From: Odobenus rosmarus divergens
Taxonomy: Eukaryota; Chordata; Mammalia; Carnivora; Odobenidae
Length of the DNA stretch: 64,000 nucleotides
Assembly: GCF_000321225.1 (NCBI RefSeq)
Contig: NW_004451412.1
Coordinates: 633,298 to 697,297 of the forward strand
Reading direction: 5' to 3'
The notes under the pieces are model-generated. The model did not search any database. It was not told the origin of the DNA and worked only from the letters and a program-made list of their open reading frames with translations. Shown one piece after another: positions 56,101 through 64,000 of the stretch. Position 1 is the first letter of the stretch; every line of letters begins with the position of its first letter. The position numbers and the translations under genes are program-made.

Positions 56101-58316
56101 GTCCTTAATCCATTCTTAGTTTGTTTTCATTATTGTGTAAGAAAATGGTCCAGTTTCATTCTTTTGCATGTTGCTGTCCTGTTTTCCCAACACCACTTGT
56201 TTTTCCCATTACATATTCTTGCTTCCTTTGTCCTAGCTTAATTGACCATATAATTGTGAGTTTATTTCTGGGCTTTGTTCTCTGTTCTGTTGATCTGTGT
56301 GTCTGTTTTTGTGCCGGTACCATACTGTTTTGATTACTACAGCTTTGTAATATAACTTGAAGTCTAGAATTGTGCTACCTCCAGTTTTGTTTTTCTTTTT
56401 CAAGATTGCTTTGGCTTTTTGGGGTCTTTTTTGGTTTTATACAAATTTTAGGATTGTTTGTTCTAGTTCTGTGAAAAATGCTGTTGGTATTTTGATAGCT
56501 ATTGCATTAAATCTGTATATTGCTATGGGTTGTATAGACATTTTAACGATCTTTGTTCTTTCAATCCATGAGCATGGGATGTCTTTCCATTTCCTTGTGT
56601 TGTCTTCAATTTCTTTCAACAAAGTTTCATAGTTTTCAGAATACACGTCTTTTGCCTCCTTGGTTAGGTTTATTCCTAGGTATTTTATTATTTTTGGTGC
56701 CATTATAAATGAGATTTTTTCTTAATTTCTCTTTCTGCTGCTTCATTATTAGCATATAGAAATGCATCAGATTTCTGTACATTGATTTTGTATCTTGCAA
56801 CTTTACTGAATTCATTTATCAGTTCTAGTAGTTTTTTTGGTGGAGTCTTTCGGGTTTTCTATAATAGTGCCATGTCATCTGCAAATAGTGAAAGTTTGAC
56901 TTCTTCCTTACTAACCCAAATTACTTGCTAAATTTCTTGGCTGATTGCTGTGGCTAGGACTTCCAGTACTATGTTGAATAATAGTGGTGAAAGTGGACAT
57001 CCTTGTCTTGTTCCTTACCTTAGGGGAGAACTCTCAGTTTTTCCTCATTAAGTATGATGTTAGCTTAGGGTTTTTCATATAAGGACTTTATTATGTTGAG
57101 GTATGTTCTCTCTAAACCTACTTTGTGGAGGGTTTTTTATCATGAGTGGATTAATTACACTGTCAAATGCTTTTTCTGCAACTATTAAATGATCATATGG
57201 TTTTTATCCTTTCTTTTATTGATGTGATGTATCATGTTGCTTGATTTGCAAATATTGAACCACTCTAGCATCCCAGGAATAAATCCCACTTGATCGTGGT
57301 GAATATATTTTTTAATGTATTGTTGGATTCTGTTTGCTAATATTTTGTTGAGGTTTTTTGCATCTATGTTCATCAGAGATATTGGCTTGTAGTTCTCTTT
57401 TTTGTGGTGTCTTTCTCTGGTTTTGGTATCAGTGTAATGCTGGCCTCATAGAATGAATTTGGAAATTTTCCTGTTTTCTGAAATATTTTGAGAAGAATAG
57501 GTATTAACTCTTCCTTAAATGTTTGGTAGAATTCACCTGTGAAGCCATATGGTCCTGGACCTTTTTTTTGTTGGGAGTTTTTTGATTACTGATTTGATTT
57601 CATTGCTGGTATTGGCCTGTTCAAATTTTTATTTCTTCCTGATTCAGTTTTGGGAGTTATATGTTTCTAGGAATTTATCCATTTCTTGTAGGTTGTCCAA
57701 TTTGTTGGCATATAATTTTTCATGACATTCTTTTACAATCATTAGTATTTGTGTGGTGTCAGCTGTTATTTCTCCTCTTGTTTTTTATTTTGTTTGAGTT
57801 CTCTCTCTCCCTCTCTCTTTATGAGTCTGGCTAAAGGTTTATCAATTTTGTTGATCTTTTCACAGAACCAGCTTCTGGTTTCATTGATCTGTTCTATTGG
57901 TTTTTGTTTTGTTTTGTTTTTGTTTGTTTGTTTGGTTTTTTTAGTGTCCATGTCATTTATTTCTGCTCCAGTCTTTATTATTTCCTTCCTTCTGCTAGTT
58001 TGCGGTTTTGTTCTTTTTATAGCTCCTTTATGTGTACAGGTAGTTTGTTTATCTGAGATTTTTCTTGCTTCTTGAGGTGGGCCTGTGTTGCTATAAACTT
58101 CCCTCTTAGAACTGCCTTTGCTGTGTCCCAAACATTTTGGACCGTTGTGTTTTCATTTTTCTCCATGTAATTTTTTATTTCTTGGTTGACCCACTCATTT
58201 TTCGTAGCATGTTATTTAGCCTCCATCTATTTGTGCTCTTTCCAGATTTTTTTTTTCTTGTGGTTGATATCTAGTTTCATAGCATTGTGATCACAAAAGA
58301 TGCATGGTGGGCAAGT

Positions 58317-58354
<38 letters not shown>

Positions 58355-61116
58355 ATGAGTGGGGGGAGGGGCAGAGGGAGAAACAAACTCCCTGCTAGCG
58401 GGAACCCAAGGTGGGGCTCCATTCTGGGACTCCGGGATCATGACCTGAGCCAAAGGCTGATGCCCCTTCTTCTTCTTCTTTTTTTAAAGTAGACTCTACA
58501 TCCAATGTGGGGCTCCACCTCATGAACCTGTGATCAAGAGTTCCATGCTCTAATGACTGAGCCAGCCAGGCACCTCTATCCCTAATGTGCTTTTATCACT
58601 ACAAGGAAGCCCTCTTTTTATTGAACATTCTCCTTGTATTTTCTTCCTCTCCAATTCTATCAGTGAATTTATTACCTTGAGACATTGTACCCAGGTTACT
58701 GGATCCATTAACACTGTTCAAAAGTTACTACAGGCTCTATGGGGTGCCTGGGTGGCTCAGTCGTTAAGAGTCGGCCTTCGGCTCTGGGTGACTCAGTCGT
58801 TAAGGGTCTGCCTTCGGCTCAGGTCATAATCCCAGTGTCCTGGGATCGAGCCCTGCATCGGGCTCCCTGCTCGGCGGGAAGCCTGCTTCTCCCTCTCCCA
58901 CTCTCCCTGCTGTGTTCCCTCTCTCTCTGTGTCTCTCTCTGTCAAATAAATAAATAAAATCTTTAAAAAAAAAAATTGTTACTCCAGGCTCTAAGAATAA
59001 ATGAATTCTGATCTCAGACAGGCAATATATTGGGATGACCAACATCTAGAAATGTAACCAACTGCAGCCAGATACCACCAGAAACATTTTTCTAGATATG
59101 TCTCCTGAGGCAAGGGAAATAAAAGCAAAAATAAACTTTTGGGACTACATAAAAATAAAAAGCTTCTGCACATCAAAGGAATCCATCAAAAAAACAAAAA
59201 GGCAAGGGGCAATTCCGTGGTTCAGTTGGCTTAAGATCCTCAGGGTCTGTGGAATGGAGCCCTGAAATGGCTTCCTGCTCAGAGGGGAGCCTACTTCTCC
59301 CTCTTCTCTGCTGCTCCCCCTGATCATGCTCTCTCTTGCTCTCTCTCTCTCTCCCAAATAAATAAATAAAATCTTTTTTAAAAAAGGCAAATAGTGATTG
59401 GGAAAAATATTTGCAAATGATATATCTGATAAGGATTTAATATCCAAAATGTGTAGAGAACTTACACAACTCAACCTTCAAAAAACAAATAATCCAATTT
59501 AAAAATAGGTAGAAGATATGATGAACAGACATTTCTCCAAAGAAGACATACAGATGTCCAACAGACACATGAGAAAGACGCTCAACACCATTAATCATCA
59601 GCAAAATGCAAATCAAAACCACAATGAGATATCACTTCACACCTGTCAGAATGGCTAGAATCAAAAAGAAAAGCATTAACAAGTGTTGGTAAGGATGTGA
59701 AAAAAGGACCCTTGTGCATTGCTGACAGAAAGTAAATTGGTACAGGCACTGTGGAAAATAGTATGGTGGCTCCTCATAAAATTAAAAACAGAAATACCAT
59801 GTGATCCAATAATTCCATTACTGAGTATTTACCCAAAATACAAAAAAAAACTAAAAACAAAAACACCAATTTGAAAAGGTATATGCATCCCTGTGTTTAT
59901 TGCAGCATTATTTACAGTAGCCAAGATAAGGAAGCAACCCGAGTGTCCATCAACAGGTAAATGGATAAAGAAGATGTAGTATATATACATATATTGGAAT
60001 ATTACTCACCACAAAAAAGAATGAGATCTTGCCATTTGTGAGAACAGGGGTGGACCTAGAGGGTATTATGCTAAGTGAAATGAGACAAATACCATATGAT
60101 TTCACTTACATGTGGAATCTAGACAACAAAAGAACAAACAAATAAAAAGGAGAAATAGACCCATAAATATAGAGAACAAACTAATGGTTGCCAGAGGGGA
60201 AAGTGGTGGAGGGATGGGCAAAAAGGAGTGAAAGGGAATGGGAGATGCAGGCTTCCAGTTATGGAATGAATAGGTCACAGGGATGAAAGGTACAGTGTAT
60301 ATAGTGGTATATGCTGAATATAATCAATGGTATCATAACAGCATTGTATGGTGAGAGATGGTAGCTACACTTATGGTGAGCACAGAATAACATATAGAGT
60401 TGTCAAATTACTATGTTGTACACCGAAAAGTAATGTAATATTGTATGTCAACTATACTTCAATAAAAAAAATTGATCCTATTGAATATGATTTTGGATAA
60501 ATAAAAAAGAAATGGAAAAACAAAAATAGAAGCAGATTGACCAAAGTGTTTGTAAAACTGATTAAGGTATAGAATGGCTTAATTTCATTCTGAAAATTCT
60601 TTCTTGATGATAGCTCGTAACTGCTGGTATAATTCTGCTGCCCTTTATTTTTCTCTCATTTTTTTTGTAAGTAATCTCTATACCCAATATGGGGCTCAAA
60701 CTCACAACCCCAAGATCAGGAGTTGTACCAACTAAGCCAGCCAGATGCCCCATTGCTGATGTAATTCTGATTAAAAAAGACAACCATTGGGGTCATAATA
60801 ATGGGGTCACAATATCCTTCACATTAAAACAGAGGTGGAATCATTGAGAGCAATAAATGAGAATAATAAATGTATCTATCCAAAAGGATTGCAAAATAAC
60901 CAGCTTTTTCCTATCCTTTTTCTATTCTGGGTGAAGGATCTTGAAGCAGCCTATCGTATTACAGATATCCATGAAGCTTTGGCATTGTCTGAGGTGGGAA
61001 ATGACAGGAAGATGTTCTTGTTTGGAACCCAAGTGACTGAGAACGGCTCAGAAATACCCTCCGTCATGCAAGATGCCAAAGACTTGATTGCACACCTGGC
61101 TGCAGATATGCAGTGA
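46820..61116 (+). CDS. ARL9: ARL9, ADP-ribosylation factor-like GTPase 9 (4 exons as modelled)
   Basis: ARL9 is a little-studied member of the Arf-like small GTPase family; its cellular role is not established. Exons at 46820-47116, 50659-50821, 53506-53681 and 60937-61116 splice in phase to 271 codons. Residues 1-99 are a Lys/Glu-rich extension, and 100-271 are the GTPase fold. Visible motifs are the P-loop GLDGAGKT (109-116), the switch I Thr in APTQGF (Thr134) and NKQD (210-213, spanning exons 3/4). The G3 site reads EIGGSE where Arf proteins have D-x-G-G-Q. There is no Gly2, so no classical N-myristoylation with this start. Exons 2-4 agree with my recollection of human ARL9. A short annotated human form starts at MEFLE (149) and lacks the P-loop. 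Exon 1 rests on phase, donor and position only, and its start codon is uncertain. Confidence 0.85.
47690..47950 (+). mobile_element. Old L1 3' end (forward)
   Basis: GAGGTACCTAGAGTGGTCAG, TGGTGGTTGCCTGAGGC, TACAGTTTCAGTTTTACAAGA and GTGTATTTTACCACAGTGAA are in order, matching the L1 3'UTR also seen at 54450-54780. Confidence 0.8.
48063..48263 (-). mobile_element. SINEC
   Basis: A reverse SINE flanked by TAAACAATTTGA. The GATCATGACC motif is duplicated internally at about 48193-48223. Confidence 0.9.
48659..48818 (+). mobile_element. SINEC (older, diverged)
   Basis: A forward SINE with head CACTTGGGTGGCTCAGTCGG and CTCTTGATTTCGGCTCAGG. It ends in TTCTCAAAAAAAAACC. Confidence 0.85.
49142..49355 (+). 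mobile_element. SINEC
   Basis: A forward SINE with head GGGGTGCCTGGGTGGCTCAG. It is flanked by AACTATGGA. Confidence 0.92.
50258..50275 (+). repeat. (TA)n microsatellite
   Basis: About nine TA units in ARL9 intron 1. Confidence 0.85.
50410..50509 (-). mobile_element. Short tRNA-Lys-like SINE (older type)
   Basis: Reverse: AACATGGGGCTTGAACTCAT, CCATGCTCTACCAACTGAGC and CAGCCAGGTGCTCC. Flanked by CTAGATCTATTAAA / CTAGACATATTAAA. Confidence 0.88.
50659..50821 (+). CDS. ARL9: ARL9 exon 2 (P-loop, switch I)
   Basis: The acceptor is TTTTCACAG. Encodes [20 protein letters not shown], then the switch I part VAPTQGF and MEFLE. The donor is A|GTAAGC. Intron 2 (50822-53505) holds LINE-2, L1 and hAT pieces. 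Confidence 0.95.
51260..51700 (+). repeat. LINE-2 fragment (forward)
   Basis: CACCTGACATCTTCACCTGG, AAATGGTTCCTCACCTATC, AAAATTAGGAGTCACCCATA and CCAACTCCAGTCCGCAAAT are in the sense order of the LINE-2 reverse transcriptase region. Confidence 0.7.
51780..52430 (+). mobile_element. Old L1 ORF2 fragment (forward)
   Basis: TTCAACATATTGTCAATTATT, TGTTCTTCTCAAAGACTCATG, AAAATTGACCACCTGGTGGAC and TGCAATTAAGTTAGAAG match the L1 endonuclease part. Many stops are present. Confidence 0.8.
52530..52865. mobile_element. hAT (MER1-group) non-autonomous transposon
   Basis: TTTTTCTGTAAAGGGCTAGG, TTTAGGCTTTGGAGGCCGC, GGAAGCAGCCATAGACAAT and, at the far end, GTGGGCCAGATTTAGACTGTG are typical of a widespread Charlie-related element. 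The subfamily is not assigned. Confidence 0.75.
53506..53681 (+). CDS. ARL9: ARL9 exon 3 (G3 site and core)
   Basis: The acceptor is TCTGTAG. Encodes [40 protein letters not shown] and PLVVFANKQ; the first base of exon 4 completes NKQD. The donor is CAG|GTAAAA. Intron 3 (53682-60936) is 7.3 kb, most of it L1 sequence. Confidence 0.95.
53815..53935 (+). repeat. LINE-2 3' end (forward)
   Basis: AAACTCCTTGAGAATAAAGACC, TTTGTGTCCCTTATACTG and ATTCAACAAATATGCATTG fit a LINE-2 terminus. Confidence 0.7.
54035..54780 (+). mobile_element. Old L1 3' end (forward)
   Basis: TGTACAGTGTCGTTGGGAATG, ATGATCCAGCAATTCCACG, GAGTATCATTCAGCCTTAC and TATTTTACCACAATAAAA run in L1 sense order to an A-rich end. Confidence 0.88.
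55060..55290 (-). mobile_element. Old L1 fragment (reverse)
   Basis: ATTGCATGAATATACCATAA, GGTGTTTGGGTTATTTCCAA and AGAGAGGAATTGCTAGG are L1 antisense sequence, from a different copy than the one beginning at about 55290. Confidence 0.65.
55290..58305 (-). mobile_element. L1 ORF2 segment (reverse, 5'-truncated)
   Basis: About 3 kb of L1 ORF2 in antisense, including the reverse transcriptase. The FADD catalytic box is at 56874-56885 (reverse). The fragment at 57185-57373 reads [20 protein letters not shown], with a FIPGM turn. The piece at 56437-56703 is the thumb region. Frames are broken by stops and shifts, so the enzyme is dead. A small SINE interrupts it at 55374-55478. It lies inside ARL9 intron 3, antisense to the gene. 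Confidence 0.9.
55374..55478 (-). mobile_element. Short tRNA-Lys-like SINE in L1
   Basis: A reverse SINE (CAGTGTGGGGCACGAACTC ... GAGCCAGCCAGAAGTCCC) flanked by AGGGTAGTTCTAT. Confidence 0.9.
58305..58466 (-). mobile_element. SINEC with (GA)n body
   Basis: A reverse SINE without a clear T tail. A long GA run lies at about 58317-58350, then CTCCGGGATCATGACCTGAG. It is cut at the head and joins a second SINE. Confidence 0.8.
58468..58576 (-). mobile_element. Short tRNA-Lys-like SINE (older type)
   Basis: Reverse: AAAGTAGACTCTACATCCAA, TGGGGCTCCACCTCATGAAC and GAGCCAGCCAGGCACC. Confidence 0.85.
58740..58974 (+). mobile_element. SINEC with duplicated head segment
   Basis: A forward SINE in which a ~45 bp head part (GTGACTCAGTCGTTAAG ... 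CTTCGGCTC) appears twice in tandem. Flanked by TTACTACAGGCTCTA / TTACTCCAGGCTCTA. Confidence 0.92.
59030..60475 (+). mobile_element. L1 3' end (forward) with SINE insertion
   Basis: End of ORF2 and 3'UTR of an L1: GGGACTACATAAAAATAAAAAG, AACAGACATTTCTCCAAAGAAG, TGTGATCCAATAATTCC, then AACTATACTTCAATAAAAAAA at the tail. Split at 59207-59384 by a SINE. Confidence 0.9.
59207..59384 (+). mobile_element. SINEC in L1
   Basis: A diverged forward SINE (GGGGCAATTCCGTGGTTCAG ... AAATAAATAAATAAAATC) with AAAAGGCAA at both ends. Confidence 0.88.
60657..60751 (-). mobile_element. Short tRNA-Lys-like SINE (older type)
   Basis: Reverse: AATATGGGGCTCAAACTCAC, then CTAAGCCAGCCAGATGCCCC. It lies about 185 bp before ARL9 exon 4. 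Confidence 0.85.
60937..61116 (+). CDS. ARL9: ARL9 exon 4 (C-terminal)
   Basis: The acceptor is GGTGAAG after a T/C-rich tract. Encodes [20 protein letters not shown], then [19 protein letters not shown] and the tail [11 protein letters not shown] at 61114-61116. It supplies the D of NKQD. The G5 part reads FGTQ, unlike the CAT/SAK type. Confidence 0.95.
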   Translation, partial: DLEAAYRITDIHEALALSEVGNDRKMFLFGTQVTENGSEIPSVMQDAKDLIAHLAADMQ

Positions 61117-61445
61117 CCACGCCCAGGCCCACTGTGCAGCTGTCAATCTAAATCTCACTAGGGAGTGTTGAGTGACAGGTTTGAAGCCAAAGGTTTCCAC
61201 TGTCAAATAAAAAATAAGCCATTTCCTATTTTCTTAATGCATGACATATATAGAAAGATAATGTTAATTGATTAAGAGCCTCTCTTTGCTTAGATTTTAA
61301 ACTTTAAAAATATTGGTAAAATAATATATTCGGGGGGGATTTGGATTTTCATCAACAAAATTAAAGTGAACATTAGTAAGCATTCAAACCATTTGCAGTT
61401 TTTGATGACAGGAGATTTATATTAAAATATTTTAATAAACTACCT
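61117..61445 (+). promoter_or_regulatory. ARL9: ARL9 3'UTR with poly(A) signals
   Basis: AATAAA is at 61206-61211 and 61434-61439. Either may end the transcript; the nearer gives a short 3'UTR of about 110 bp. Confidence 0.6.
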
Positions 61446-62573
61446 CTTTTCAAGTAAAAATCTAGGTGTCTTTCCTTAAGTAGATTCACTTAACACTGTA
61501 AGGAAAGAAATATCAGGATAAGGCAATGAGAAAAGTAAGCACTATAAGACATACATAGAAATATAAATTAACAGCATTTAGAAAGATTTAGAAAAGCCTT
61601 CTCTTTTAGGAGCCTGATATACTAGAATAGGAACACTGAGGATTTGATTTTTAAATACTTGACATTTTGCTTTTATACATAGATAAGCTTTCTTCACCAG
61701 AAATATTTTATGATAACTCTGTTTACCTACAAACATGATAAAAATCCAACTTTTAACCTTAGTGTCTTGTTAAAAAAACAAACAAAAGGACTTCAGTTTC
61801 TAGTCAGTATGTAAGAGGCTCAGAAGCTGTCACTCCATTCTAACAAGTGAAAAGCTAAACAGACTGCAAAATCAACCACTCTTCTAGGACCCATAAGAGC
61901 GGTGAGGACACAAGGCAAACTGCTGCCCCCAAGATTGAAGACACCAATAAAAGAATACAAAGAATGATAATTTACTGGCAAAGAGCTTCATGGGTGGAAA
62001 CCAACTGTGGGAACCAGTGCCAGGGTAGGAAAACCAGAACTGTAATTGATGAATTGCTGGAGGTCCAGATGGATGACTATGACTAAAAACTCCAGGGGAT
62101 CCAGGCATAGTGGGGTCCCTACAATTTTGTGAGACTTATCTCTAGGAGCTTGAGATTCCCACAGCAAGTACCAGAGAAAAACCCCCTGGTGCTTCCAGAA
62201 GAGGGAGAAAGGAACCATTTTGAAATATACCAAAGCATTCTGTCTTTATTAACAAAGCCTGCCTTTAGGGGAAACTAGTTAACCAGAACCTAACTTGCTG
62301 GGGTATTATCAAACCCTAACCTGGGGAAGAGAAATACCCAACTCCAGCCCATTCTAACCATTTTGTCCCACATCAGCAAAGAAGAAAACAAAGGCACACT
62401 TGTGAAGTTCACAATCCAGAGGCAAAGGCTCAGTAAAAGACTAAGACCAATCATAGGACTATAGAACAGTTCTCTCTCCCACATCTTACCAGCACATTAC
62501 TAAAGGTCTGTTTATAGCAGTTTCTTAATTAGTACATCATGCTTGGCTATCAAGGAAAAATTATAAGACATGC

Positions 62574-62710
62574 CATAAGCCACTGGGAGGCTCAGTTGAT
62601 TGATTGACTCTTGATCTCAACTCGGGTCTTGATCTCAGGGTTGTGAGTTCAAGCCCTGCATTGGGCTCTGTGCTGGGGGTAGAGCCTACTTAATAAAAAA
62701 CAAAACAAAA
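62574..62710 (+). mobile_element. tRNA-Lys-like SINE (older type)
   Basis: AAGCCACTGGGAGGCTCAGTT head, TTGATCTCAACTCGGGTC, GGTTGTGAGTTCAAGCCC and an AATAAAAAACAAAAC tail. Confidence 0.85.
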
Positions 62711-63550
62711 CAAACAACCATACAGAAGAGACATCAGAACCATATGCAGCATTGGAACCAGTATGGCAGAGATGTTAGGATTGTGAGAACAGGAATTTAA
62801 AACAACTTGATGATTAATATGATTAACGTTGATAAGAGTTCTAATGGATAAATTAGACAGCATACAAAATCAGATGGGCAATGTAAGCAGACATGAAATT
62901 TTAAGAAAGAACCAACAAGAAATCCAAAAGATTAAGAAAAACTTTGTAACAGAAATGAAGAATGCCTTTGATGAGCTTATTAGTAGACCAGACACAGCTG
63001 AGGGAAAAAAGTCTCTTGAGTTTGAGGATATCTCAATAGTAGCCTCCAAAACTGAAAAGCAAGAACAGACTGGGAAACAAACAAGCAACAACAACAACAA
63101 CAAAAACCCCAGAACAGAACATCCAGGGACTGTAGGACCACTACAAAAGATATAAATTGCATGTGATGGGAATACCAGAAGGGGAAAAAAGAAATAGAAG
63201 AAATATTTGAAACAATAATGACGGTGCAGAATGCCCCAAATTAATGTTAGACTTCAAACCACAGATCCCAGAGGGTCAGAGAACACCAGTCAGCATAAAT
63301 GCCCCAAAAAACTACACATAGACATATCATTTTTAAGCTGCAGAAAATTAAAGATAAGAAAAAAAATCATGAAAGAAGTCAGAGGAAAAAACACCTTACC
63401 TATAGAGGAACAAAGATAAGAATTACATCCGACTTCTCCTCAGAAACCATGCAAGTAAGAAGAGAGTGAGTGAAACATTTAAAAGGTTGAACGGGAAAAC
63501 CCACCAACCTAGAATTCTGTACTCTGAGAAATTATCCTTCAAGGAGAAAG

Positions 63551-63756
63551 ACTTTTTTTCTTTTTTAAAGATTTTATTTACTTATTTGACAGAGACAGAC
63601 ACAGTGAGAGAGGGAACACAAGCAGGGGGAGTGGGAGAGGGAGAAGCAGGCTTCCCATGGAGCAGGGAGCCCAATGTGGGGCTGGATCCCAGGACCCCGG
63701 GATCATGACCCGAGCCGAAGGCAGACGCTCAATGACTGAGCCACCCAGGCGCCCCA
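63551..63756 (-). mobile_element. SINEC
   Basis: A reverse SINE from TTTTTTAAAGATTTTATTTAC to CCACCCAGGCGCCCC. GGAAAAAGACTTT after it matches GGAGAAAGACTTT before it. Confidence 0.92.
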
Positions 63757-63837
63757 AGGAAAAAGACTTTCTCAAATGAACAAAAATTGAGGGAATTTGT
63801 TGCCAATAGACCTGCCCTGCAAGAAATGTTAAAAGAA

Positions 63838-64000
63838 GGGCGCCTGGGTGGCTCAGTTGGTTAAGCAACCGCCTTCGGCTCAGATCATGATCCTGGAGTC
63901 CTGGGATCGAGTCGCACATCGGGCTCCCGGCTCAGCGGGAGTCTGCTTCTCCCTCTGACCCTCTTCCCTCTCGTGCTCTCTCTCTCATTCTCTCTCTCTC
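63838..64000 (+). mobile_element. SINEC, cut by window edge
   Basis: A forward SINE (GGGCGCCTGGGTGGCTCAG ...) whose CT-rich body runs into the right edge. Confidence 0.92.

Larger units (their letters stand above)
61780..63835 (+). mobile_element. Old L1 (L1M-like) 5' part with ORF1 remnant
   Basis: A 5'UTR-like start (GCTGTCACTCCATTCTAACAAG, GCAAACTGCTGCCCCCAAG) is followed by an ORF1 remnant. The stretch at 62829-63155 translates to IRVLMDKLDSIQNQMGNVSR and a coiled-coil-like sequence. Two SINEs interrupt it (62574-62710 and 63551-63756), and a third follows at 63838. There are many stops. The outer limits are approximate. Confidence 0.8.

Noticed and set aside
55772..58131. Several open frames between 55.7 and 58.1 kb as possible genes
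   Set aside because: The reverse frames are pieces of L1 ORF2 (reverse transcriptase) and the forward ones are their shadows.
63838..64000. Dense near-identical 190 bp repeats as a possible array
   Set aside because: These are dispersed SINEs in both orientations with separate target duplications, not a CRISPR or satellite array.

Overview
This is mammalian nuclear DNA from a carnivore. More than forty tRNA-Lys-derived SINEs of the carnivore CAN/SINEC type are scattered on both strands. In forward orientation they begin like GGGCGCCTGGGTGGCTCAG and end in AAATAAAATCTTTAAAA. A carnivore-type L1 is also present. The SINE subtype (CT-rich body, long GA/TC tract, AAATAAATAAAATC tail) fits an arctoid caniform (bear, seal or mustelid lineage), but the species cannot be fixed from this alone.

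Layout. Positions 1-3119 hold the 5' part of a reverse-strand L1 inside the last PAICS intron. The last PAICS exon lies at 6966-7132 (+). An intergenic stretch of old LINE-2, MIR, L1 and SINE copies follows (7250-14300). The whole SRP72 gene runs from 14411 to 43503 on +: I placed 19 coding exons with GT-AG introns that splice to 672 codons with no frame break. A second CpG-rich region (46200-47560) contains a probable first exon of ARL9. Three further ARL9 exons follow at 50659-50821, 53506-53681 and 60937-61116. The order PAICS - SRP72 - ARL9 matches the human chromosome 4q12 neighbourhood. The last 3 kb is an old L1 with SINE insertions.

Functions. PAICS makes SAICAR in purine synthesis. 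SRP72 is the largest protein of the signal recognition particle and binds SRP68 and 7SL RNA. ARL9 is a poorly studied Arf-like GTPase. They are neighbours on the same strand but do not form a pathway.

Points of interest. SRP72 intron 15 has the sequence signature of a minor (U12-type) spliceosomal intron. ARL9 appears to carry a long Lys/Glu-rich N-terminal extension encoded by an almost pure purine tract, with an unresolved start, and its G3 motif lacks the usual catalytic Gln. Several SINE pairs share one insertion site or are nested. I found no CRISPR array, operon, phage or other new system; this is an ordinary, repeat-dense mammalian locus.
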